Assembly: GCA_964368455.1 (NCBI GenBank)
Contig: CAYJAZ010000055.1
Location: 1 to 5,325 of the forward strand
Reading direction: 5' to 3'
DNA length: 5,325 nucleotides
Source of the DNA: CAYJAZ01 sp964368455
Lineage (GTDB): Bacteria > Desulfobacterota > Desulfovibrionia > Desulfovibrionales > Desulfovibrionaceae
This document shows, piece by piece, positions 1-5,325 of the stretch. The position numbers and the translations under genes were made by a program. The notes under the pieces are model-generated. The model saw only the letters and a list, made by a program, of their open reading frames with translations, had not been told where the DNA came from and made no database searches. Position 1 is the first letter of the stretch, and each line of letters starts with the position of its first letter.

Positions 1-105
1 AAATTTTCATTGTCTGCTATGTCTGATTTTTCAAAAATTCCGAAATGTTGTTAAATTTACTCTAGATTGAATTAATCTCACAAATGCTTTGCTTTACTCC
101 AAAGG

Positions 106-136
106 TAAGCCATTCATCTTTAAAAAAGAAGGCTTA
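106..136 (-). terminator. Possible hairpin terminator overlapping the tag stop codon
   Basis: TAAGCC at 106-111 pairs with GGCTTA at 131-136, and an inner stem TCTTT-AAA-AAAGA (117-129) stacks inside with small unpaired bulges. The outer arm includes the tag stop codon (134-136). On the minus strand no long U-run follows the stem, so this is a weak candidate for intrinsic termination; it may only protect the mRNA end. Confidence 0.3.
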
Positions 137-748
137 TCTCAATAGCCACGTTGAAAGATGATTTTTCCTTTTATACTCAGTTTGTTTTGTTATATGCAAA
201 TAACAATCTGTCGTATGGTCATTAACCATTCCTGTAGCTTGCATAAATGCGTATACAGTTGTTGAGCCTAAGAATTTAAATCCCATTTTCTTAAGGTCTT
301 TGCTTAGCCTATCAGAAATTGGCGAAGTTGCTGGGAGTTGATCCATGTTCGTATAATGACTTATAATTGGTGTATTATCAACATAGCTCCATACAAAGTT
401 ATCAAAACTACCATGTTGCTTCTGTATTTCTAAAAATAGTTTAGCATTATTAATAGCGGCAATAATTTTTCCTCGATGACGAATAATTCCTTCATTTGAT
501 AGTAGCTCTGTAACTTTTTCTTCGCCATAATTCGCAACTATACTAGGGGCAAATCCGTCAAAAGCTTCTCTAAAATTTTCTCGTTTTTTTAGTATAGTTA
601 TCCACATTAAACCAGCTTGAAAAGCTTCTAGTATAAGCATTTCAAACAATTTATTATCATCGTGAACAGGTTTTCCCCATTCATTGTCATGGTAAGACAT
701 ATATATATCAGAACCATCAAGCCATGCACATCTTGTTTTATTATCCAT
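134..748 (-). CDS. tag: DNA-3-methyladenine glycosylase I
   Basis: This base-excision repair enzyme removes 3-methyladenine from alkylated DNA in the cytoplasm, leaving an abasic site. The 204 residues align by eye along the E. coli Tag protein: YHDNEWG at 19-25, the segment QAGLMWITILKKREN from residue 44, GIIRHRGKI near 87-95, and VNDHTTDC near the end. The zinc ligands known for Tag correspond to C7, H20, H178 and C182, and the pocket residues to Y19, E41 and W49, so the enzyme looks intact. It is slightly longer than E. coli Tag (187 residues) because of a basic tail after C182. The ATG at 748 is preceded by GAGGA at 752-756 with rather short spacing. The gene stands alone; its mobile-element neighbours do not suggest a shared function, so it is probably host chromosome. 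Confidence 0.96.
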   Translation of the reverse strand: MDNKTRCAWLDGSDIYMSYHDNEWGKPVHDDNKLFEMLILEAFQAGLMWITILKKRENFREAFDGFAPSIVANYGEEKVTELLSNEGIIRHRGKIIAAINNAKLFLEIQKQHGSFDNFVWSYVDNTPIISHYTNMDQLPATSPISDRLSKDLKKMGFKFLGSTTVYAFMQATGMVNDHTTDCYLHITKQTEYKRKNHLSTWLLR

Positions 749-789
749 AAGTCCTCATTATAGTAAGCACATATTCTTTTCTTAGCATA

Positions 790-818
790 ATATTATAAGG
801 AGGTCTTTTCAAGTCCAA
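790..818 (-). promoter_or_regulatory. Candidate promoter for tag
   Basis: Read on the minus strand, TTGGAC (813-818) lies 15 nt before TATAAT (792-797), or 17 nt before the poorer box TAATAT (790-795). A second TATAAT at 757-762 has no recognisable -35 and sits very close to the start codon. AT-rich DNA makes chance matches common, so this is only a candidate. Confidence 0.3.
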
Positions 819-843
819 ATTAGAAAAGGTTTTGAGTTTGAAA

Positions 844-885
844 ATGTATCTTTACATAACAAATTCAAGCGTAATCTCTTGAATT
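844..885 (-). terminator. Two hairpins downstream of the lysine-rich gene
   Basis: A perfect 8-bp inverted repeat, AATTCAAG (862-869) and CTTGAATT (878-885), has an 8-nt loop. Next to it ATGTA (844-848) and TACAT (853-857) form a 5-bp stem. On the minus strand they lie 38 nt past the stop of the gene at 923-1516, and the second stem is followed by TTTT. They could stop transcription before it reaches tag. A T-rich stretch on the plus strand (885-898) also allows the other direction. The stems are AT-rich and weak. The stretch 749-922 otherwise holds no gene. Confidence 0.35.
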
Positions 886-922
886 CTTGTTTCTTTTGTT
901 TCCACAATCTTTTCTGTATAAA

Positions 923-1516
923 TCAGTTTTTTTCTTCTTCATATTTATTCTTATTCAAGAGTTTATCAACTTTTTTCGCAATTTGACTTGTAATAGCTCT
1001 GTAACCTTTTTCTTTTAGTTTATCATTGATATATTTATGAATGACATTTCTGATTTCTATTTTATAATTCTCGTCAAATTCTTCATTTTCAATATTCTTA
1101 TATCCTTTATCAAACCTACTTTTGATAATGTCTTTTTCCTTAATTATTAATTCCACAACTGTATTGATTTCATCTTGGCTAAAATCTTTTTTCATGCTTT
1201 TAGATAATTCTATTTTTATCTTATCTTCTATAGCTATTAAATTTCTTTTAGGACGTATTTTTAATTTATTATTATATATGAAGTTAGCCATATAAGAAAT
1301 TGATACTTTTAATTCTTTTCTATCTTTTTCTTCTCTGTAATTACTATCTATTAAATCATTATAAATTTTTGTTATTTCTTTAATAGGATAACCTTTTTGT
1401 ATTAATTTTTTAATACTATTAAGTAAAGAATTTAATGCTAATTCTCTATTGCTTTTTGTATATTTATCAAATTTATCTATTTCTAAGCCTATATTTTTTA
1501 TTTTTTCTAAATCCAT
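923..1516 (-). CDS. Lysine-rich helical protein of unknown function
   Basis: I do not recognise this 197-residue protein. It has about 37 lysines, many Glu, Ile and Asn residues, two prolines, and no cysteine or tryptophan. It has no signal peptide or membrane segment. It reads as almost all helix, with heptad-like stretches. Two parts might be helix-turn-helix-like: KKLIQKGYPIKEITKIYNDL (about 36-55) and the tail around GYRAITSQIAKKVDKLLNKN (about 172-191). Start choice is good: AGGAG at 1525-1529 is 8 nt before ATG, and a near-consensus promoter lies upstream. It is divergent from the mobilization operon, with 229 bp between the two starts. That arrangement would fit a regulator or DNA-binding accessory protein, but it could equally be cargo. 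Its base composition is visibly more AT-rich than tag or the mob genes, which suggests a separate origin. Confidence 0.8.
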   Translation of the reverse strand: MDLEKIKNIGLEIDKFDKYTKSNRELALNSLLNSIKKLIQKGYPIKEITKIYNDLIDSNYREEKDRKELKVSISYMANFIYNNKLKIRPKRNLIAIEDKIKIELSKSMKKDFSQDEINTVVELIIKEKDIIKSRFDKGYKNIENEEFDENYKIEIRNVIHKYINDKLKEKGYRAITSQIAKKVDKLLNKNKYEEEKN

Positions 1517-1549
1517 ATTTTATTCTCCTATACTATTAATAATAATTTT

Positions 1550-1577
1550 ATTATATCATAATTTATAATTAAGTCAA
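1550..1577 (-). promoter_or_regulatory. Promoter of the lysine-rich gene
   Basis: On the minus strand TTGACT (1572-1577) is followed after 16 nt by TATAAT (1550-1555), close to the sigma-70 consensus in both boxes. The -10 box lies about 34 nt before the ATG, leaving a short leader that contains the AGGAG ribosome site. It is the best promoter in the window. Confidence 0.65.
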
Positions 1578-1583
1578 TACTTC

Positions 1584-1612
1584 TTTACAAAAATAGGGTA
1601 TACTCTTATATT
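1584..1612 (+). promoter_or_regulatory. Promoter candidate for mobC and relaxase
   Basis: TTTACA (1584-1589) is followed after 17 nt by TATATT (1607-1612). It lies back to back with the minus-strand promoter at 1550-1577, with only 6 bp between the two -35 boxes, so one bound protein could affect both. A transcript from here would have a leader of roughly 125 nt that includes the whole inverted-repeat region at 1633-1718. Confidence 0.5.
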
Positions 1613-1632
1613 TATTATAGCTAATACCTTTC

Positions 1633-1718
1633 ATAGGCACGTATCAAAATGTCGCCTATTTACTAAAGCAAATAATCGCCATTTAGCTAGTGCTTTAGGG
1701 GACACCCCTAAAAACCCC
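1633..1718. other. Candidate origin of transfer (oriT)
   Basis: Three inverted repeats are packed directly before the mobilization genes, where oriT sits in most mobilizable elements. Repeat 1 is ATAGGC (1633-1638) with GCCTAT (1654-1659). Repeat 2 is CTAAAGCA (1663-1670) with TGCTTTAG (1691-1698), both perfect with a 20-nt loop. Repeat 3 is TTTAGGGG (1694-1701) with CCCCTAAA (1705-1712) around ACA. Another CCCC follows at 1715-1718. Repeats 2 and 3 share TTTAG at 1694-1698, so only one can fold at a time. The G/C tracts stand out in AT-rich surroundings. I cannot place the nick; the repeats are seen, the oriT role is inferred from position and form. The shared-arm structure could also act in the mob mRNA leader. 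Confidence 0.55.
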
Positions 1719-1745
1719 AAAGAAAAAACTCACAAGGAAATAAAT

Positions 1746-2081
1746 ATGTCCTCTCCAAAAAAAGAATTAAGAACATATAGAAGAAATATAAGATTTACAG
1801 AAAGTGAGTTTATGCATATTAAAGAAAGAGCAAAAGAACTTGATATGAAGGATACAGAATATATCAGACATGCTAGTGTATCGAGTACCATTATACGTGA
1901 TAAAAAAATAACAAAAGAACTTATTGCTCAAACGGCACGAATAGGTAATAATTTAAATCAAATAGCTCATAGTCTCAATAGAGCAAGATTGCAAAATAAA
2001 TTAGGGGAAGAAGATTATACAGCACTTATTGAAAAACTTGATTTTTGTGCACATTATTTGAATGAGTTAAGCAAGGGCTAA
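1746..2081 (+). CDS. mobC: MobC-like relaxosome accessory protein
   Basis: MobC proteins bind near oriT and help the relaxase open and nick the DNA. The 111 residues have the two expected parts. An N-terminal segment RTYRRNIRFTESEFMHIKERAKEL (9-32) looks like a ribbon-helix-helix DNA-binding region. The C-terminal segment carries ARIGNNLNQIAHSLN (64-78), which matches the conserved core of the bacterial MobC family. The length is normal for the family and nothing is missing. ATG at 1746 has AAGGA at 1734-1738, 7 nt upstream. The gene ends 2 bp before the relaxase start, so both are surely one transcript. The inverted repeats upstream are its likely target. Confidence 0.87.
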   Translation: MSSPKKELRTYRRNIRFTESEFMHIKERAKELDMKDTEYIRHASVSSTIIRDKKITKELIAQTARIGNNLNQIAHSLNRARLQNKLGEEDYTALIEKLDFCAHYLNELSKG

Positions 2082-2083
2082 AT

Positions 2084-3511
2084 ATGATTACTCGAATAAC
2101 AAAAGGCGTAAGTGGTTTTGCTGATTATATGCTCTATGGTAAAAAGATAGGCGCAGGCGAAAGACACAAAAGAGATGATGTTACTGTTTTGTATGGAAGT
2201 ATTGAAGCCTTTAGAAAGTATGAAAACTATGTCACAAGTCAAAAAAACTATGTGAATAATTATTGTCATATCACAATTTCATTTTCAAAAGAAGATACTG
2301 ATAAACTCAATTCCTTAGCAGCTTACAGGCAAATAGCTGTTAAGCAATTACTTATCGATGAATATATCAATCATTTCTTTCATGGCTATAGTCATGAGGA
2401 TTTAGTCATATCTGCTGAAGAGCATAAGCCAAAAGATGCTAATAAACTTCCTCATATTCATATAGGAATAGGTTTATATAGCCCTACCTTAGATAAAAGA
2501 GTTTGTAATCTTTATAGCAATGGGCATAATTTGGCAGATCAAGCAATTCAGACTAGGTTATGCTTAAAATGCGGTTTTTCTATTCCAACAAGAGATAATG
2601 CACGCACAGCAGAAGAGAGAAGAAACTACTTTAGTGAAAATTCTGCCTTCTATGAAAAAAGTAAGAAATACACGAGAAAACATCTTGTAGATATTGCAAG
2701 AGAATATAATAATCTTGAAACTTATATTGCTGATTTAGAAAATTCCCTAAGCGAAGATTGTGGACAAGTTAAAAATTATGAAATAAGGCATATTAAAACA
2801 GCAAAAAATGAATATTACAGCTTAAAACTTGAGGGACAAAAAGATATTAATATAAGAGGTAAAGACTTTGAACACCTTATTAAAGGTGAATTTGCCAAAA
2901 AAGAACAATTAAGTCTTAAGCAATGCAATGAAATACTCGATAAAGCCTATACATCTCAAAAGAATCACCTTGAAAAGGTCAATGCTCTTATACCTCGTAA
3001 AACAAGTGAGCGTATGAAATCTCCAGAAGAGGAAGTTGCCTATAGTGATGAATATAAGAATATGTCTCTTGATAAGAATGTATTATCTAAAAAGCGTAAG
3101 CCAGCTTATAGTAAGCTTTATGAAGAAGAGAAAGTATACAAAAAGGCTGAAATCTCGTATAGGAGAGCATTTAAAGTCACATTATTTGAAGAGACTTACG
3201 ACAACATAATTCCAAAAAGCCTTGAAACTTGCTACATAGATAAAAGCCATGAAGGCATGGTAATTTTTAGAGAAAATGGTTTTGAAATCAGGGATAAGGG
3301 AGATTCAATCTCTGCTACTTGCTATGATGATAATAAAGAGAAATTAGCAAAGAAAATGATTGATTTAGCCTTAGCTAAAGGTTGGGATTTAGAAGAAGTT
3401 TGGGTAAACCCTGAAGGTTATTTAAAAGAAGAGCTAGAAGAAGAGATTGCTAAACGTCTTGAAGAGCTTAGAAAAGACGATGATGATGACGAACTAAGCA
3501 GAGATTTATAA
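2084..3511 (+). CDS. Mobilization relaxase with LPD7-like C-terminus
   Basis: A relaxase cuts one strand at oriT, stays bound to the 5' end and is carried into the recipient. In this 475-residue protein the N-terminus (MITRITKGVSGFADYMLYGK) has tyrosines Y15 and Y18, candidates for the strand-cleaving residue. CHITISF at 61-67 and H114 followed by LPHIHIGI at 122-129 (H124, H126) match the histidine metal-binding motifs of MobA/VirD2-type nucleases. A helical middle follows (about 200-380). Residues about 381-460, including GFEIRDKGDSISATCYDD and LALAKGW, resemble LPD7, a domain known from large polyvalent and relaxase proteins. The tail is acidic, with five aspartates in a row. AAGGG at 2073-2077, inside the end of mobC, is its ribosome site, so translation is probably coupled. 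The exact MOB class (P or Q like) is not settled by eye. Confidence 0.88.
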   Translation: MITRITKGVSGFADYMLYGKKIGAGERHKRDDVTVLYGSIEAFRKYENYVTSQKNYVNNYCHITISFSKEDTDKLNSLAAYRQIAVKQLLIDEYINHFFHGYSHEDLVISAEEHKPKDANKLPHIHIGIGLYSPTLDKRVCNLYSNGHNLADQAIQTRLCLKCGFSIPTRDNARTAEERRNYFSENSAFYEKSKKYTRKHLVDIAREYNNLETYIADLENSLSEDCGQVKNYEIRHIKTAKNEYYSLKLEGQKDINIRGKDFEHLIKGEFAKKEQLSLKQCNEILDKAYTSQKNHLEKVNALIPRKTSERMKSPEEEVAYSDEYKNMSLDKNVLSKKRKPAYSKLYEEEKVYKKAEISYRRAFKVTLFEETYDNIIPKSLETCYIDKSHEGMVIFRENGFEIRDKGDSISATCYDDNKEKLAKKMIDLALAKGWDLEEVWVNPEGYLKEELEEEIAKRLEELRKDDDDDELSRDL

Positions 3512-3530
3512 AGTTGCATAAAACAAAAAT

Positions 3531-3560
3531 CCGCATTATAGCATTGCTAATGCGGTTTCT
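3531..3560 (+). terminator. Hairpin after the relaxase gene
   Basis: CCGCATTA (3531-3538) pairs perfectly with TAATGCGG (3548-3555) around a 9-nt loop, 20 nt past the relaxase stop. The stem is followed by TTTCT, a short and interrupted T-run, so termination may be partial. A rival hairpin, GCATT-GCT-AATGC (3541-3553), uses the same 3' arm. Confidence 0.5.
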
Positions 3561-3575
3561 AAGGGGTTTGGGGAA
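3561..3575. repeat. Paired G-tract motif at the end of the mob module
   Basis: GGGG at 3563-3566 and again at 3570-3573 are separated by TTT, in otherwise AT-rich DNA. On the opposite strand this reads CCCC-AAA-CCCC, similar in form to the CCCC-TAAAAA-CCCC at 1705-1718 before mobC. Function is unknown; it could be a second recognition or nicking site, or a remnant of one. Confidence 0.3.
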
Positions 3576-3598
3576 TCTAAATTTATTCTTTTGCGTTT

Positions 3599-3736
3599 TT
3601 ACTGCCTCAAAGTGTCTTTTTTGCTCCAGTCATGTAATACTTCATACACTCCATTCCGCAAAAAATCCATTTTCGTTGTAAAATTCACAAAATCTATGAA
3701 TTTAGAAAAACACCCTAAGCTTTCACCAAGAAGCTT
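3599..3736 (-). other. 45-codon open frame, possible gene remnant
   Basis: The 245 bp between the relaxase and the 240-residue gene hold an open minus-strand frame of 45 codons ending in TAA at 3599-3601. It includes ESLGCFSKFIDFVNFTTKMD and then FLRNGVYEVLHDWSKKDTLRQ with an ordinary, protein-like mix of residues. The only ATG (3668-3670) would give 23 residues and has no ribosome site. No start is visible for the longer form, because a stop codon precedes the frame. It may be the end of a decayed gene, or chance. I assign no function. Confidence 0.2.
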
Positions 3737-3740
3737 TTAG
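3706..3740 (-). terminator. Probable terminator of the 240-residue gene
   Basis: On the minus strand, 20 nt past the stop, AAGCTT (3731-3736) pairs with AAGCTT (3717-3722) around an 8-nt loop. The stem is followed a few bases later by TTTTT (3706-3710). The stem is short but the order of parts is right. It overlaps the open frame at 3599-3736. Confidence 0.4.
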
Positions 3741-3756
3741 TAAAGGTACAATTTTC

Positions 3757-4479
3757 CTAATCTTCAAGAACTATCTGCAAAGCACTTTCTGGGTCAAGTA
3801 GAGGCTTTTGAGCTTTTAGTGGTTTTATTTCTTTTGCTAAAACAAAAAAGGCATCAGCCATATCACAAAGTACACGCCAGCCACTTGCGTTTTCGTTTGG
3901 AAGATCATCAACAAAACGAGCTTTATCAAGTCTTATGATATTATCTTCTGGTTCAGGCAGAGTAAAATGTTCCATTGCTGCCCAAAAATGGGCTACATCT
4001 TTATATGTTGACCAGTATTTCTTTCTAATATTTTCTGCATCTGGCTTTGAAAAACTTGAGGCTGATGAATTTTCTAAAATTGCTGTGGCGATATAAGTAC
4101 ATGCTTCTGTAATAGATGCTTTTTCTTGTATTGCATACTTTAAAACCATGCCTGCAATATTGCCAGCCCATGCTTTTTCAGGATACGAACCTTTGCCAAA
4201 TTGAGTAAGGTCTATTTGTAATAATGTTTTTGTATAGTCTTGCCAACAGCCAAAAGTTGTACAAATCATATTATAAAAAATATTCATAGCAACTTCAGAG
4301 GGATGTGTTTTTAATAGAACATCGTTTATCTTATTGAAAGCTAAGGCTAAGTATTGTTTACGTCCATAAATATCTTTTGGATATAGCATATAAGAAGCAA
4401 TTTGAGAAGCTGTAAGAATTTCAATAGCTTCATCTTGATAATTATCCATAAAAGCTTTTTCTATTTTAATAATATGCAT
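3757..4479 (-). CDS. Uncharacterised 240-residue protein
   Basis: I do not recognise a named family. The protein appears mostly helical and soluble, without a signal peptide or a clear membrane span. It has five tryptophans (W79, W104, W156, W166, W201) and a distinctive stretch KYWSTYKDVAHFWAA at 154-168, which reminds me of a W-x-x-Y-x-x-VAH-x-W-A-A pattern in uncharacterised Gram-negative proteins; that is memory, not a search. Helices at about 40-75 and 105-138 surround a region rich in aromatic residues. ATG at 4479 is chosen because AGGAG (4485-4489) lies 5 nt upstream; the next Met (residue 11) has no such site. It is the reverse of its neighbours and divergent from the excisionase gene, separated by 106 bp containing a palindrome. 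It could be element cargo or a regulator of excision. Confidence 0.82.
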   Translation of the reverse strand: MHIIKIEKAFMDNYQDEAIEILTASQIASYMLYPKDIYGRKQYLALAFNKINDVLLKTHPSEVAMNIFYNMICTTFGCWQDYTKTLLQIDLTQFGKGSYPEKAWAGNIAGMVLKYAIQEKASITEACTYIATAILENSSASSFSKPDAENIRKKYWSTYKDVAHFWAAMEHFTLPEPEDNIIRLDKARFVDDLPNENASGWRVLCDMADAFFVLAKEIKPLKAQKPLLDPESALQIVLED

Positions 4480-4493
4480 TTTATCTCCTAATT

Positions 4494-4535
4494 ATTGTAT
4501 CCTGTCACGATGCAATAGTGACTGGAGGATATAAT
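4494..4535. promoter_or_regulatory. Palindromic operator candidate between divergent genes
   Basis: TATCCT (4498-4503) and GTCAC (4504-4508) are mirrored by GTGAC (4518-4522) and AGGATA (4526-4531). That makes 11 matched positions with a 3-nt insertion in the right arm. A minus-strand -10 box, TACAAT (4494-4499), and a plus-strand TATAAT (4530-4535) abut or overlap the two ends. Neither has a convincing -35 box. A dimeric protein bound here could control both the excisionase/integrase operon and the 240-residue gene. Confidence 0.4.
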
Positions 4536-4585
4536 AAGAATGGCATATAGTCAAAGATAGAAAATTATTAAGTGGAGGTTATCCC

Positions 4586-4774
4586 ATGGAAAATATAGAC
4601 AATTTATTAACAATAAAAGAAGTAGCAAAAATTTTAAGGATTAATTGCTCTTCAGTAAGTAGACTCTTAAAAGGAAGAATGTTATCCTATATAACAGTTG
4701 GAGGACGTAAACTTGTCGCAGAACAAGATTTACAGACCTTCATTGAAAAGCAAAGAGTGAAATGCGATGAATAA
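4586..4774 (+). CDS. xis: Excisionase-family DNA-binding protein
   Basis: Small proteins of this kind bend DNA at the element's ends and steer the integrase towards excision, or act as regulators. The 62 residues are almost entirely one winged helix-turn-helix of the excisionase/MerR-like type: LTIKEVAKILRINCSSVSRLLKGRM (8-32) supplies the helices, YITVGGRKLVAEQDLQTFIEK (35-55) the wing and closing helix. ATG at 4586 follows GTGGAGG (4572-4578) by 7 nt. It ends 21 bp before the integrase, and the two are clearly one operon. A six-codon open frame (4540-4560), with its own GGAGGA 10 nt upstream, precedes it. The family is clear; the excision role is inferred from the adjacent integrase. Confidence 0.85.
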   Translation: MENIDNLLTIKEVAKILRINCSSVSRLLKGRMLSYITVGGRKLVAEQDLQTFIEKQRVKCDE

Positions 4775-4795
4775 TTGTGTTGTATAGGAGTAGAA

Positions 4796-5325
4796 ATGGC
4801 TACAGTAACTATACAACGCAGAAAAAAGCAAGATGGAACAACTTCATATCCTGTTTATTTTGTAGACCCTTACACCAGCAAGAAAAAGTATCATGCCACT
4901 TACAAAACTCTTAAGGATGCACAAAGTGCAAGTCATACATTAAGAGAAGTCATTGATAAAGGTTCAGCTCCAGAGGTTCGCAAAAAAGCAAGAGGGCTTA
5001 CTCTTGATGAAATAGGTGAGATGTGCAAGATAACATGGCGAGAAAAACACGCAAGCGGTCAACTGAGAGATGCTACTTTAAAAAGTTATTTAGGGCATTT
5101 AAAGGCTTTACTCATATTTGAACGCACAGAAATTATGGCAGACGGTGCAAAGATTATACACCCTCCTTTGTCGAATTTCAAAATAGCATTATTAACGCCT
5201 GATATGGTAAACAATATCAGAACAAGTATTGCCGCTAATCTCTCTGTTGTTTCTTCAAATAGAAGATTATTTGTCTTGAAAGAATTATGCAAAAGAGCCT
5301 TAAAAGAGGGCGAAATTGCAAAGAA
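4796..5325 (+). CDS. int: Tyrosine recombinase (integrase), N-terminal part
   Basis: This enzyme would recombine the element's att site with the host target. The frame is open from ATG at 4796 (AGGAG at 4786-4790) to the right edge, giving 176 codons, so the gene is cut by the window, not broken. Residues 1-55 (RRKKQDGTTSYPVYFVD, then KKKYHATYKTLKDAQSA) look like the N-terminal arm-type DNA-binding region with a basic beta-rich start. From about 68 (LTLDEI) to the end is a helical core-binding domain, and SSNRRLFVLKELCKRALKEG (about 152-171) is the typical stretch just before the catalytic domain. The catalytic Arg, HxxR and Tyr should follow outside. It lies directly behind xis, the normal order for integrative elements. 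Confidence 0.9.
   Translation, partial: MATVTIQRRKKQDGTTSYPVYFVDPYTSKKKYHATYKTLKDAQSASHTLREVIDKGSAPEVRKKARGLTLDEIGEMCKITWREKHASGQLRDATLKSYLGHLKALLIFERTEIMADGAKIIHPPLSNFKIALLTPDMVNNIRTSIAANLSVVSSNRRLFVLKELCKRALKEGEIAK

Larger units (their letters stand above)
862..5325. mobile_element. Integrative and mobilizable element, right end missing
   Basis: A mobC-relaxase operon with a likely oriT, followed by xis and a tyrosine integrase, is the standard gene set of a mobilizable element that integrates by itself but borrows a conjugation pore. No type IV secretion or coupling-protein gene is visible. The left limit is a guess: it is placed at the hairpins after tag, where composition drops to more AT-rich DNA. 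The right limit is outside the window, past int. No tRNA gene is present to mark a target. Confidence 0.7.

Noticed and set aside
1..54. Plus-strand frame open from the left edge to TAA at 52-54 (KFSLSAMSDFSKIPKCC), possibly the end of a gene
   Set aside because: Seventeen codons without any recognisable motif are not enough; the first 105 bases are left without a gene.
797..803. Strong plus-strand ribosome site AAGGAGG
   Set aside because: No ATG, GTG or TTG follows at a usable distance, and no plus-strand gene lies here.
503..1014. TAGCTCTGTAAC at 503-514 and again at 994-1005, each followed by a T-rich stretch: a possible att repeat
   Set aside because: Both copies lie within intact coding regions in different reading frames, and a 12-base match in a window this size can arise by chance.
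2078..2269. Minus-strand open frame of 63 codons inside the relaxase gene
   Set aside because: It lies antisense to the conserved relaxase N-terminus, has a hydrophobic composition typical of antisense frames, and has no context of its own.
3512..3756. tRNA gene or CRISPR repeats in the spacer after the relaxase
   Set aside because: No cloverleaf, T-arm consensus or regularly spaced direct repeats could be found; the same holds for 749-922.
5086..5292. Minus-strand open frame of 68 codons inside the integrase
   Set aside because: It is antisense to the core-binding domain of the recombinase, whose own frame is open and has a ribosome site.

Overview
The window is AT-rich DNA from a low-GC bacterium that I cannot name. 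The tag, mobC and integrase genes have a Gram-negative flavour by eye, and strong AGGAG-type ribosome sites precede most genes. This is an impression, not a placement.

Left part (about 1-800): a complete, ordinary-looking DNA-3-methyladenine glycosylase I gene (tag, minus strand) with its zinc and catalytic residues. It looks like host chromosome next to an insertion. No gene is supported in the first 105 bases.

Centre and right (about 860-5325): most of an integrative and mobilizable element, cut off by the right edge. A lysine-rich unknown protein (minus, 923-1516) is divergent from a two-gene mobilization operon (plus): the relaxosome protein MobC (1746-2081), then 2 bp later a three-histidine relaxase with a C-terminal part resembling the LPD7 domain (2084-3511). 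The 229 bp between the divergent starts hold back-to-back promoters and, at 1633-1718, three inverted repeats, two of which share an arm. This is the best oriT candidate. After the relaxase come a hairpin, paired G-tracts and a 45-codon open frame of unclear status. An unknown 240-residue protein follows on the minus strand (3757-4479). It is divergent from an excisionase-like protein (4586-4774), and an imperfect palindrome lies in the 106 bp between them. Last is a tyrosine recombinase (from 4796), whose first 176 codons are present and whose catalytic half lies beyond the window.

Inferred working: the excisionase and integrase move the element in and out of the chromosome. MobC and the relaxase would nick the oriT and lead the strand into a recipient, using a conjugation pore supplied by another element, since no type IV secretion genes are visible here. 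The two unknown minus-strand genes are either cargo or regulators, each sharing a control region with a transfer or excision operon. Neither att site can be fixed: one should lie past the integrase and the other probably near 750-920.
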